Assembly: GCF_003850345.1 (NCBI RefSeq)
Contig: NZ_CP027707.1
Location: forward strand, 620,001 to 684,000
Direction: 5' to 3'
DNA from: Pseudomonas chlororaphis subsp. piscium
GTDB lineage: Bacteria; Pseudomonadota; Gammaproteobacteria; Pseudomonadales; Pseudomonadaceae
Length of the DNA stretch: 64,000 nt
Shown piece after piece: positions 56,495 through 64,000 of this stretch. Within the stretch, counting starts at the first letter, position 1, and every line of letters starts with the position of its first letter. The position numbers and the translations under genes were made by a program. The notes below the pieces were generated by a model, which was given only the letters and a program-made list of their open reading frames with translations, had not been told where the DNA came from and searched no databases.

Positions 56495-57400
56495 TCAGGC
56501 CGGCGTCGGGCTGTCGATCTGCTCCAGCATCCAGCGTACGAAGTCCCGCACCTTGGGCACTTCAGCCGCATGTTCAGGGTAGGCCAGGTAATAGGCATCG
56601 TGGCTGGGCATCGCGTAGTCCCAGGCCAGCACCAGCTTGCCCTCGGCCAGCTCTTCCTCCACCAGGAACCGCGGCAGCAGGGCCACGCCGCAGCCGACCT
56701 GGGCGGCCCGGATGCACATATAGAAGGTTTCGAAGCGTGGGCCGTGATAGCTGTGCTCGGTGTGGTAACCCTGGCTGTCGAACCAGTCATGCCAGGCCTG
56801 CGGCCGCGAGGCCAGTTGCAGCAGCACCAGTTCGGCCAGCTGCGTCGGGTCGGTGAACGGCTTGTCCGGCAGACTGCCGGGGGCGCAGACCGCCACCAGC
56901 TCTTCGCCGAACAGCTTCAGGCACTCGGTGCCGGGGCGCGAGCCCTGGCCGAAGTAGAACGCCATGTCGCTGCGGCCCTGCAGCAGGTCGTCGGCTTCCT
57001 GTTCGTTGCACAGGTCCAGGTGGATCTGCGGGTGGCGCAGGCGCCAGCCCTTGAGGCGCGGCACCAGCCAGCGCGCGCCGAAGGTCGATGGGGTGGACAC
57101 CCGCAGGACTTCGGTTTCGCCACCGTAGGAACGCAGGTAATGGGTCGACATCTCGATCTGCGAGAGGATCTTGCGCACCTCCACCAGGTACAGATCTCCG
57201 GCCGGGGTCAGCTGCAGGCGCCGGCGTACCCGGCGAAACAGCAGGTGCTGCAGGAGTTCTTCCAGCTGCGCGACCTGCTTGCTGACCGCGCTCTGGGTCA
57301 GGTTCAGTTCTTCGGCGGCGCGGGTGAAGCTCAGGTGCCGGGTGACGGCCTCGAAACACTGCAGGGCGGTGATCGAGGGCAGGTAGCGTTTATTCAGCAT
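56495..57400 (-). CDS. LysR family transcriptional regulator (pipecolate gene neighbour)
   Basis: A 301-residue LysR-type regulator: N-terminal winged helix (SITALQCFEAVTRHLSFTRAAEELNLTQSAVSKQVAQLE) and C-terminal periplasmic-binding-like effector domain. The ATG at 57400 (MLNKRYLP) follows AAGGAA. It is divergent from amaB, the usual layout for a regulator of the neighbouring catabolic genes, so L-pipecolate or a downstream metabolite is a plausible effector (inference). Confidence 0.88.
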   Translation of the reverse strand: MLNKRYLPSITALQCFEAVTRHLSFTRAAEELNLTQSAVSKQVAQLEELLQHLLFRRVRRRLQLTPAGDLYLVEVRKILSQIEMSTHYLRSYGGETEVLRVSTPSTFGARWLVPRLKGWRLRHPQIHLDLCNEQEADDLLQGRSDMAFYFGQGSRPGTECLKLFGEELVAVCAPGSLPDKPFTDPTQLAELVLLQLASRPQAWHDWFDSQGYHTEHSYHGPRFETFYMCIRAAQVGCGVALLPRFLVEEELAEGKLVLAWDYAMPSHDAYYLAYPEHAAEVPKVRDFVRWMLEQIDSPTPA

Positions 57401-57564
57401 CGAGGGTTCCTTGTTCTTGTCTCGGCTGCGCAGCATGAATAAACGGAATGATATCTCGCCTAATCGTCGTTTGTTGGCAAGTCTCGGGCCGGCTACAACT
57501 ACAGATCTGAATAGCCGTGTCAGCGGCTGCGATTTTTTTGCTTTCCATCTGTAAGGAGTGACCC
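57401..57564. promoter_or_regulatory. Divergent LysR-amaB promoter region
   Basis: A 164-bp spacer with an AAACG...CGTTT inverted repeat (57434-57461) that could be a LysR-type site. The amaB ATG follows TAAGGAGTG. No -35/-10 pair is assigned. Confidence 0.4.
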
Positions 57565-59055
57565 ATGGTTGCCGCATTGCTTGATCGTCTTGGTGTGAAC
57601 CCGGCCCTGTATCAATCGGGCAAGCAGCCCGTGCATTCGCCGATCGACGGCAGCCGCATCGCCTCCGTGAACTGGCAGGGCGCAGCCGAGGTGGAGCAGC
57701 AGGTCAGTCGCGCGGAGCATGCATTCGAGTTGTGGCGCAAGGTGCCGGCGCCGCGTCGCGGCGAGCTGGTGCGCCAGTTCGGCGAGGTGCTGCGCGAATA
57801 CAAGGCCGACCTGGGTGAGCTGGTGTCCTGGGAAGCCGGCAAGATCACCCAGGAAGGCCTGGGCGAAGTGCAGGAAATGATCGACATCTGCGACTTCGCG
57901 GTCGGCCTGTCGCGCCAGCTGTACGGCCTGACCATCGCCTCCGAGCGCCCAGGCCACCACATGCGCGAAACCTGGCACCCGCTGGGCATTGTCGGGGTGA
58001 TCAGTGCGTTCAACTTCCCGGTCGCGGTCTGGGCCTGGAACACCACCCTGGCGCTGGTCTGCGGCAACCCGGTGATCTGGAAGCCCTCGGAAAAGACCCC
58101 GTTGACCGCCCTGGCCTGCCAGGCGCTGTTCGAGCGTGTGCTGAAGAACTTCAGCGACGCCCCCGAATACCTGAGCCAGGTGATCATTGGCGGGCGCGAC
58201 GCTGGCGAAGCGCTGGTGGACGATCCGCGCGTGGCCCTGATCAGCGCCACCGGCAGCACCCGCATGGGCCGCGAAGTGGCGCCGAAAGTCGCGGCTCGTT
58301 TCGCCCGCAGCATCCTCGAACTGGGCGGCAACAACGCGATGATCCTGGGGCCGAGCGCCGACCTGGACATGGCCGTGCGAGCCATCCTGTTCAGCGCCGT
58401 CGGTACCGCTGGCCAGCGCTGCACGACGTTGCGCCGGCTGATTGCCCATGAATCGGTGAAGGAAGAAATCGTCACCCGCCTCAAGGCCGCCTATTCCAAG
58501 GTGCGCATCGGTCATCCGCTGCAAGGCAACCTGGTCGGTCCGCTGATCGACAAGCACAGCTTCGACAACATGCAGGATGCCCTGGAGCAGGCCCTGAGCG
58601 AGGGCGGCCGGGTGTTCGGCGGCAAGCGCCAGCTGCAAGACCAGTTCCCCAACGCTTATTACGTATCGCCTGCGATCGTCGAGATGCCGGAGCAGAGCGA
58701 CGTGGTGTGTAGCGAGACCTTCGCGCCGATTCTCTACGTGGTGGGCTACAGCGATTTCGCCGAAGCGCTGCGCCTGAACAACGCCGTGCCGCAAGGCCTG
58801 TCGTCCTGCATCTTCACCACCGATGTGCGTGAGGCCGAGCAGTTCATGTCGGCGGTGGGCAGCGACTGCGGCATCGCCAACGTCAACATCGGCCCGAGCG
58901 GCGCGGAAATCGGCGGGGCGTTCGGTGGCGAGAAGGAAACCGGCGGCGGCCGCGAATCCGGTTCCGATGCCTGGCGCGCCTATATGCGTCGGCAGACCAA
59001 CACCGTGAACTACTCGCTGGAGTTGCCATTGGCGCAGGGTATTACCTTCGATTGA
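57565..59055 (+). CDS. amaB: L-piperidine-6-carboxylate (alpha-aminoadipate semialdehyde) dehydrogenase
   Basis: A 496-residue ALDH7-type dehydrogenase in L-lysine/L-pipecolate catabolism, oxidising alpha-aminoadipate semialdehyde to 2-aminoadipate. Motifs: NFPVAVWAWNT, KPSEKTPLTA, ISATGSTRMG, LELGGNNAMI and the catalytic Cys in GQRCTTLRRL. The pairing with an FAD oxidase and divergent LysR gene matches the P. putida amaB/amaA locus. It is the first gene after the LysR spacer. Confidence 0.94.
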   Translation: MVAALLDRLGVNPALYQSGKQPVHSPIDGSRIASVNWQGAAEVEQQVSRAEHAFELWRKVPAPRRGELVRQFGEVLREYKADLGELVSWEAGKITQEGLGEVQEMIDICDFAVGLSRQLYGLTIASERPGHHMRETWHPLGIVGVISAFNFPVAVWAWNTTLALVCGNPVIWKPSEKTPLTALACQALFERVLKNFSDAPEYLSQVIIGGRDAGEALVDDPRVALISATGSTRMGREVAPKVAARFARSILELGGNNAMILGPSADLDMAVRAILFSAVGTAGQRCTTLRRLIAHESVKEEIVTRLKAAYSKVRIGHPLQGNLVGPLIDKHSFDNMQDALEQALSEGGRVFGGKRQLQDQFPNAYYVSPAIVEMPEQSDVVCSETFAPILYVVGYSDFAEALRLNNAVPQGLSSCIFTTDVREAEQFMSAVGSDCGIANVNIGPSGAEIGGAFGGEKETGGGRESGSDAWRAYMRRQTNTVNYSLELPLAQGITFD

Positions 59056-59064
59056 TCGACCCCG

Positions 59065-59120
59065 ATCGCGGGCAAGCCTCGCTCCTATGGTGTTCTGTAG
59101 GAGCGAGGCTTGCCCGCGAT
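59065..59120. repeat. REPIN in amaB-amaA intergenic region
   Basis: ATCGCGGGCAAGCCTCGCTC paired with GAGCGAGGCTTGCCCGCGAT, near-perfect inverted copies about 20 bp apart, between co-directional amaB and amaA. Confidence 0.9.
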
Positions 59121-59161
59121 GCTGTGTTTTTGTTTGTTGGGTTTCACTGTGGAGCTTGGCA

Positions 59162-60445
59162 ATGCCGTTACGCGAAGAATGCCTATGGGAACAACTGACG
59201 CCGCAAAGGCCTGACAATGCCGCGCTCAAGGGCGAGGTCACTGTGGATGTCTGCGTGATCGGCGCGGGTTTTACCGGCCTGTCGGCCGCCGTGCACCTGC
59301 TGGAGCAGGGCAAAAGGGTCTGTGTACTGGAAGCCCACCGCACCGGTCACGGAGGTTCGGGGCGCAACGTGGGGCTGGTGAACGCCGGGATGTGGATCCC
59401 GCCGGACGAGATCGAAGCCGGTTTCGGCGAGGCGGTCGGCAGCCAGCTCAACCGCATGCTGGGGGCGGCGCCGGCCCTGGTGTTCAGCCTGATCGACAAA
59501 TACCGCATCGATTGCCAACTGCGCCGCGAAGGCACCTTGCACATGGCGCACAACGCCCGGGGCGAGGCCGACCTGCGCAGCCGGGAAGCCCAGTGGAAGC
59601 GCCGGGGCGCGCCGGTCGAGCTGTTGACCGGGGCGGCCTGTGAAACCGCCACCGGCACCAGGAAGATCGCCGCCGCCTTGCTCGATCGCCGGGCCGGCAC
59701 GGTCAACCCGATGGCCTATGTCAGTGGCCTGGCCAAGGCCGCAGTCGACCTGGGGGGCCAGTTGTTCGACCACTCGCCGGTGACCCGTCTCGAACGCCAG
59801 GGCCAGCGCTGGTCGGTGCAGACCGCGCAGGGCTCGGTGCTGGCCGAGCAAGTGGTGATTGCCTCCAACGCCTACACCGAGGGCGACTGGACCGAATTGC
59901 GGCGCAATTTTTTCCCCGGTTACTACTACCAGGTCGCTTCCAGGCCGCTGACCGAGGAAGCCGCGCAGCGGATCCTGCCAGGTGGCCAGGGCTCCTGGGA
60001 TACCCGCCAGGTGCTCAGCAGCATTCGCCGGGACGCCGACGGCCGCCTGTTGCTGGGCAGCCTGGGCAATGGCAACCAGAAGCCGGCCTGGTTCCTCAAG
60101 GCCTGGGCCGACCGGGTGCAGCAGCATTATTTCCCCTACCTGAAAGCGGTGGAGTGGGAATGCACCTGGACCGGTTGCATCGCCTTTACCCCCGATCACC
60201 TGATGCGCCTGTTCGAGCCGGCGCCCGGCCTGGTGGCCGTCACCGGCTACAACGGCCGGGGCGTGACCACTGGCACCGTGGTCGGCAAGGCGTTCGCCGA
60301 TTACCTGTGTAACGGAAATCCTCAGGCCTTGCCGATTCCCTTCGCCCCCATGCAGCCCCTGGCCGGCGTGGGCTTGCGCAGTTGCCTGTACGAGGCCGGG
60401 TTCTCGCTGTATCACGCGGGCCAGTGCCTGCGCATCGTTATCTGA
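59162..60445 (+). CDS. amaA: L-pipecolate oxidase (FAD-dependent)
   Basis: A 427-residue DAO-type FAD oxidoreductase. The dinucleotide-binding motif VCVIGAGFTGLSAAVHLLEQ is near residue 27. The conserved FAD/substrate segments EAHRTGHGGSGRNVGLVNAGM and TGYNGRGVTTGT are present. It oxidises L-pipecolate to piperideine-6-carboxylate, feeding amaB. ATG at 59162 with GGAG upstream. It is separated from amaB by a REPIN. No signal peptide. Confidence 0.93.
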   Translation: MPLREECLWEQLTPQRPDNAALKGEVTVDVCVIGAGFTGLSAAVHLLEQGKRVCVLEAHRTGHGGSGRNVGLVNAGMWIPPDEIEAGFGEAVGSQLNRMLGAAPALVFSLIDKYRIDCQLRREGTLHMAHNARGEADLRSREAQWKRRGAPVELLTGAACETATGTRKIAAALLDRRAGTVNPMAYVSGLAKAAVDLGGQLFDHSPVTRLERQGQRWSVQTAQGSVLAEQVVIASNAYTEGDWTELRRNFFPGYYYQVASRPLTEEAAQRILPGGQGSWDTRQVLSSIRRDADGRLLLGSLGNGNQKPAWFLKAWADRVQQHYFPYLKAVEWECTWTGCIAFTPDHLMRLFEPAPGLVAVTGYNGRGVTTGTVVGKAFADYLCNGNPQALPIPFAPMQPLAGVGLRSCLYEAGFSLYHAGQCLRIVI

Positions 60446-60542
60446 CAGAGGAAATATGTTGCGCGGTGCGGCGCTTTTCGGCGCAGCGACTAGCCTGTAG
60501 TGGTGCGGGGCGTAGCAGTCCCGCACCAGTAGTGTGCAGTTC

Positions 60543-60663
60543 GGTTACGCAGGCTGTTACAGGCTGGTTGCACGTTGATTTGCGCCGCGGTTGCAATGAT
60601 GGCGCAGGCGGGTTGCGCCTGATGTTTTGTAAGGTTTCACCTTCCGCGGTTTAGACGGTTGCA
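60543..60663 (+). repeat. Six phased GGTTNCR repeats
   Basis: Heptamers at 60543 (GGTTACG), 60566 (GGTTGCA), 60589 (GGTTGCA), 60611 (GGTTGCG), 60633 (GGTTTCA) and 60657 (GGTTGCA). Spacings are 23, 23, 22, 22 and 24 bp, about two helical turns each. They end about 74 bp upstream of the sigma-54 promoter. Confidence 0.75.
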
Positions 60664-60736
60664 CGCCCAATAAAAAAGGGCTCGAAACAGTCGAAATAAC
60701 AATAAAAGAGCGACTTTTTTCAGAATAAAAAACCAA

Positions 60737-60752
60737 TGGCACGGCCCTTGCT
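60737..60752 (+). promoter_or_regulatory. Sigma-54 (RpoN) promoter of the LIV transporter
   Basis: TGGCACG-GCCC-TTGCT is an exact match to the -24/-12 consensus TGGCACG-N4-TTGCW. A start near 60763 gives a leader of about 45 nt. Confidence 0.9.
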
Positions 60753-60807
60753 CTGAGCATTCGGTGAAGTCGCAGTGCCAACTAAAAAAACCTTGGAGCA
60801 CCACCTC

Positions 60808-61944
60808 ATGTCCCAGACGTTTTACAAGAAAGGCTTTCTGGCCCTCGCAGTGGCAGCTGCGTTGGGTGTTTCTGCGTTTGCTCAGGCCGACCTCAAGATC
60901 GGCGTAGCGGGTCCCATGACAGGCGCCAACGCGGCATTTGGCGAGCAGTACATGAAGGGTGCACAGGCAGCGGCTGACGAAATCAATGCCAAGGGCGGCG
61001 TTAACGGCGAGAAGATCGTACTGGTCAAGGGCGACGACGCCTGCGAACCGAAACAGGCCGTGGCCGTAGCCAACCGCCTGGTCGACCAGGACAAGGTGAT
61101 CGGCGTGGTCGGGCACTTCTGCTCCTCCAACACCATCCCCGCTTCCGAGGTGTACGACGAAGCTGGCGTGATCGCCATCACCCCGGGCTCCACCAACCCG
61201 CAGGTCACCGAACGTGGCCTCTCCGCCATGTTCCGCATGTGCGGGCGTGACGACCAGCAGGGCATCGTCGCCGGCGACTACATCGTCGACGTGCTCAAGG
61301 GCAAGAAAGTCGCGGTGCTGCACGACAAGGACACCTACGGCCAGGGCCTGGCGGACGCCACCAAGGCACAGCTGACCAAGCGCGGCGTAACGCCTGTGCT
61401 GTACGAAGGCCTGACCCGTGGCGAAAAAGACTTCAGCGCCGTGGTCACCAAGATCCGTGCCGCCGGTGCCGATGTCGTCTACTTCGGCGGCCTGCACCCG
61501 GAAGCCGGCCCGCTGGTCCGCCAGCTGCGCGAGCAGGGCTTGAAAGACGTCAAGTTCATGTCCGACGACGGTATCGTCACCGACGAACTGGTGACCACCG
61601 CTGGCGGCCCGCAGTACGTCGACGGTGTGTACATGACCTTCGGCGCCGACCCGCGCCTGCTGCCGGACAGCAAGACCGTGGTCGACGCTTTCCGCAAGGC
61701 CGGCACCGAGCCTGAAGGCTATACCCTGTATGCCTACGCGTCGGTCCAGGCCCTGGCTGCCGGCTTCAACGGCGCCAAATCCAACAAGGGCGAGGACGCC
61801 GCCAAGTGGCTCAAGGCCAACCCGGTGAAAACCGTGATGGGCGAGAAGACCTGGGACGCCAAGGGCGACCTGAAAGTCTCCGACTACGTGGTTTACCAGT
61901 GGGACAAGGACGGCAAATACCACCAGCTGGAAAAACAGAAGTGA
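60808..61944 (+). CDS. braC: Branched-chain amino acid ABC transporter substrate-binding protein
   Basis: A 378-residue periplasmic Leu/Ile/Val-binding protein. The signal peptide is about 27 residues (ends FAQA), and the mature protein begins DLKIGVAGPMTGANAAFGEQ. Two Cys residues (DDACEPKQ and HFCSSNT) occur in the family pattern. The ATG at 60808 (MSQTFYKKG) follows GGAG. It is followed by livH with a 179-bp gap containing a hairpin. The precise amino acid specificity is inference. Confidence 0.92.
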   Translation: MSQTFYKKGFLALAVAAALGVSAFAQADLKIGVAGPMTGANAAFGEQYMKGAQAAADEINAKGGVNGEKIVLVKGDDACEPKQAVAVANRLVDQDKVIGVVGHFCSSNTIPASEVYDEAGVIAITPGSTNPQVTERGLSAMFRMCGRDDQQGIVAGDYIVDVLKGKKVAVLHDKDTYGQGLADATKAQLTKRGVTPVLYEGLTRGEKDFSAVVTKIRAAGADVVYFGGLHPEAGPLVRQLREQGLKDVKFMSDDGIVTDELVTTAGGPQYVDGVYMTFGADPRLLPDSKTVVDAFRKAGTEPEGYTLYAYASVQALAAGFNGAKSNKGEDAAKWLKANPVKTVMGEKTWDAKGDLKVSDYVVYQWDKDGKYHQLEKQK

Positions 61945-61957
61945 CATGAGCGTCCGG

Positions 61958-61996
61958 GCAGGCCGGCCCTTCCTCCAGGGGAGGGCGCAGGCCTGC
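61958..61996 (+). other. Stem-loop between braC and livH
   Basis: GCAGGCC and GGCCTGC arms enclose a CCCTTCC/GGGAGGG inner stem. This kind of structure often protects the binding-protein mRNA upstream of the permease genes, allowing excess binding protein. Confidence 0.6.
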
Positions 61997-62123
61997 TGCA
62001 TGCGTGTCCGTGCAGTACCTGTCTTTTCTCGTAGAGCTGCACAACTGTCGTGTTGCGCGGGTGGTTGAACCCCAGGCCGTCGTATCCGCTGTGTGCAGTC
62101 TCTCAAATGCGTGAGATTGCGTT

Positions 62124-63038
62124 ATGGATGGTATTTTCCTGCAGCAACTGATCAATGGACTGACCCTCGGGTCTGTCTATGGTCTGATCGCCATCGGCTA
62201 CACAATGGTCTATGGCATCATTGGCATGATCAACTTCGCCCACGGCGAGGTTTATATGATTTCCGCTTACCTCGCGGCAATCAGTCTGGCTCTGCTGGCC
62301 TACTTCGGCATCGAATCCTTCCCGCTGCTCATTCTCGGTACCCTGGTCTTCACCGTCGTCGTGACGGGGATCTATGGCTGGGTCATCGAGCGCGTCGCCT
62401 ACAAACCCCTGCGTAACTCCACCCGCCTGGCGCCGCTGATCAGCGCCATCGGTATCTCGCTGATCCTGCAGAACTACGCGCAGATCAGCCAGGGCGCCAA
62501 GCAACAAGGTGTACCGACGCTGCTGGCCGGCGCCTGGAAGGTCGATATCGGCACCGGTTTCGTCCAGCTCACCTACACCAAGATCTTCATCCTGGTGGCG
62601 GCATTCGCCGGCATGGCGTTGCTCACCTACATCATCAAGTACACCAAGCTCGGCCGCATGTGCCGCGCCACCCAGCAAGACCGCAAGATGGCCTCGATCC
62701 TCGGGATCAACACCGACCGGGTGATTTCCTACGTGTTCATCATCGGCGCCGCCATGGCTGCGCTGGCGGGCGTACTGATCACCATGAACTACGGCACGTT
62801 CGACTTCTATGCCGGCTTCGTCATCGGCATCAAGGCGTTCACCGCGGCGGTACTCGGCGGCATCGGTTCGCTGCCGGGCGCGATGCTCGGCGGGATCATC
62901 CTCGGGATCTCCGAGTCGCTGTTCTCTGGTCTGATCAACTCCGACTATAAAGACGTGTTCAGTTTCTCGCTGCTAGTGCTGATTCTGATTTTCCGTCCCC
63001 AAGGCCTGCTGGGTCGCCCACTCGTGGCGAAGGTATAA
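62124..63038 (+). CDS. livH: High-affinity branched-chain amino acid ABC transporter permease LivH
   Basis: A 304-residue inner-membrane permease with about eight hydrophobic segments. The family opening is MDGIFLQQLINGLTLGSVYGL, with FAHGEVYMISAYLA, ERVAYKPLRNSTRLAPLISAIGISL and GIKAFTAAVLGGIGSLPGA. It starts with ATG at 62124. It lies 2 bp ahead of livM in the same operon (called braD in P. aeruginosa). Confidence 0.95.
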   Translation: MDGIFLQQLINGLTLGSVYGLIAIGYTMVYGIIGMINFAHGEVYMISAYLAAISLALLAYFGIESFPLLILGTLVFTVVVTGIYGWVIERVAYKPLRNSTRLAPLISAIGISLILQNYAQISQGAKQQGVPTLLAGAWKVDIGTGFVQLTYTKIFILVAAFAGMALLTYIIKYTKLGRMCRATQQDRKMASILGINTDRVISYVFIIGAAMAALAGVLITMNYGTFDFYAGFVIGIKAFTAAVLGGIGSLPGAMLGGIILGISESLFSGLINSDYKDVFSFSLLVLILIFRPQGLLGRPLVAKV

Positions 63039-63040
63039 GT

Positions 63041-64000
<960 letters not shown>

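Larger units (their letters stand above)
60446..60807 (+). promoter_or_regulatory. Regulatory region upstream of the LIV transporter
   Basis: A 362-bp gene-free stretch between amaA and the substrate-binding gene. It holds the phased GGTT heptamers (60543-60663) and a sigma-54 promoter (60737-60752). An AT-rich tract with T and A runs lies between them (60669-60735), possibly bendable (IHF-like), though no IHF consensus was identified. Confidence 0.8.

Noticed and set aside
57520..59343. Antisense open frame opposite amaB
   Set aside because: Overlaps amaB, a REPIN and the amaA start; no family-like pattern.

Overview
This 64 kb window is chromosomal core DNA of a Pseudomonas, most likely the P. 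fluorescens group. The evidence is the high G+C content, the gene order mutL-miaA-hfq-hflX-hflK-hflC-hisZ-purA and rnr-rlmB-rpsF-rpsR-DUF2232-rplI-dnaB, an azurin with the classical copper ligands, and several copies of the GCGGGCAAGCCTCGC family of Pseudomonas REP elements. From memory (not checked), the order largely follows the parC-to-azu-to-liv segment of P. aeruginosa. There is no sign of prophage, insertion sequence, integrase or CRISPR.

Layout. 1-4.6 kb: end of a phytase-like esterase gene, a retropepsin-like protease, parC, and a PqiC-type lipoprotein. 4.7-9.4 kb: ahpA diverging from serB, then psd and rhdA on the minus strand. 9.4-13.1 kb: an HDOD gene diverging from motA-motB, the latter behind a FliA-type promoter. 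13.1-16.7 kb: rsgA, orn, a TRIC-like channel gene and queG. 16.7-29.0 kb: one long plus-strand block from NAD(P)H-hydrate dehydratase and tsaE through amiB, mutL, miaA, hfq, hflX, hflKC, hisZ and purA. 29.1-34.3 kb: a chemoreceptor, an fbpA-fbpB ferric transporter pair without its ATPase, and twin tRNA-Leu(CAG) genes. 34.5-44.9 kb: rnr-rlmB, the rpsF ribosomal operon, dnaB, a YgiQ radical-SAM gene and a small membrane protein. 45.0-51.8 kb: a three-gene operon (transglutaminase-DUF2126 fusion; ATP-grasp-alpha-E fusion; second transglutaminase). 51.9-57.4 kb: Nudix hydrolase, two small minus-strand ORFs, a LOG-family gene, azurin, and the nadE-pncB salvage pair. 57.4-64.0 kb: a LysR regulator and amaB/amaA (L-pipecolate catabolism), then a LIV-type branched-chain amino acid transporter (substrate-binding gene, livH and 5' part of livM).

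The least understood biology is the 45.0-51.8 kb operon. It combines predicted peptide-bond-forming and peptide-processing domains, with no assigned substrate, and is preceded by a sigma-54-like -24/-12 element. The second regulatory highlight is the leader of the LIV transporter. A near-consensus sigma-54 promoter there lies downstream of six GGTT-type heptamers repeated every 22-24 bp, which looks like a helically phased binding array. Other readable control sites are the FliA promoter of motA, twin promoters of the tRNA-Leu genes, an ANR/FNR-like box before azurin, Fur-like boxes before fbpA, and a possible S6:S18 autoregulatory leader before rpsF.
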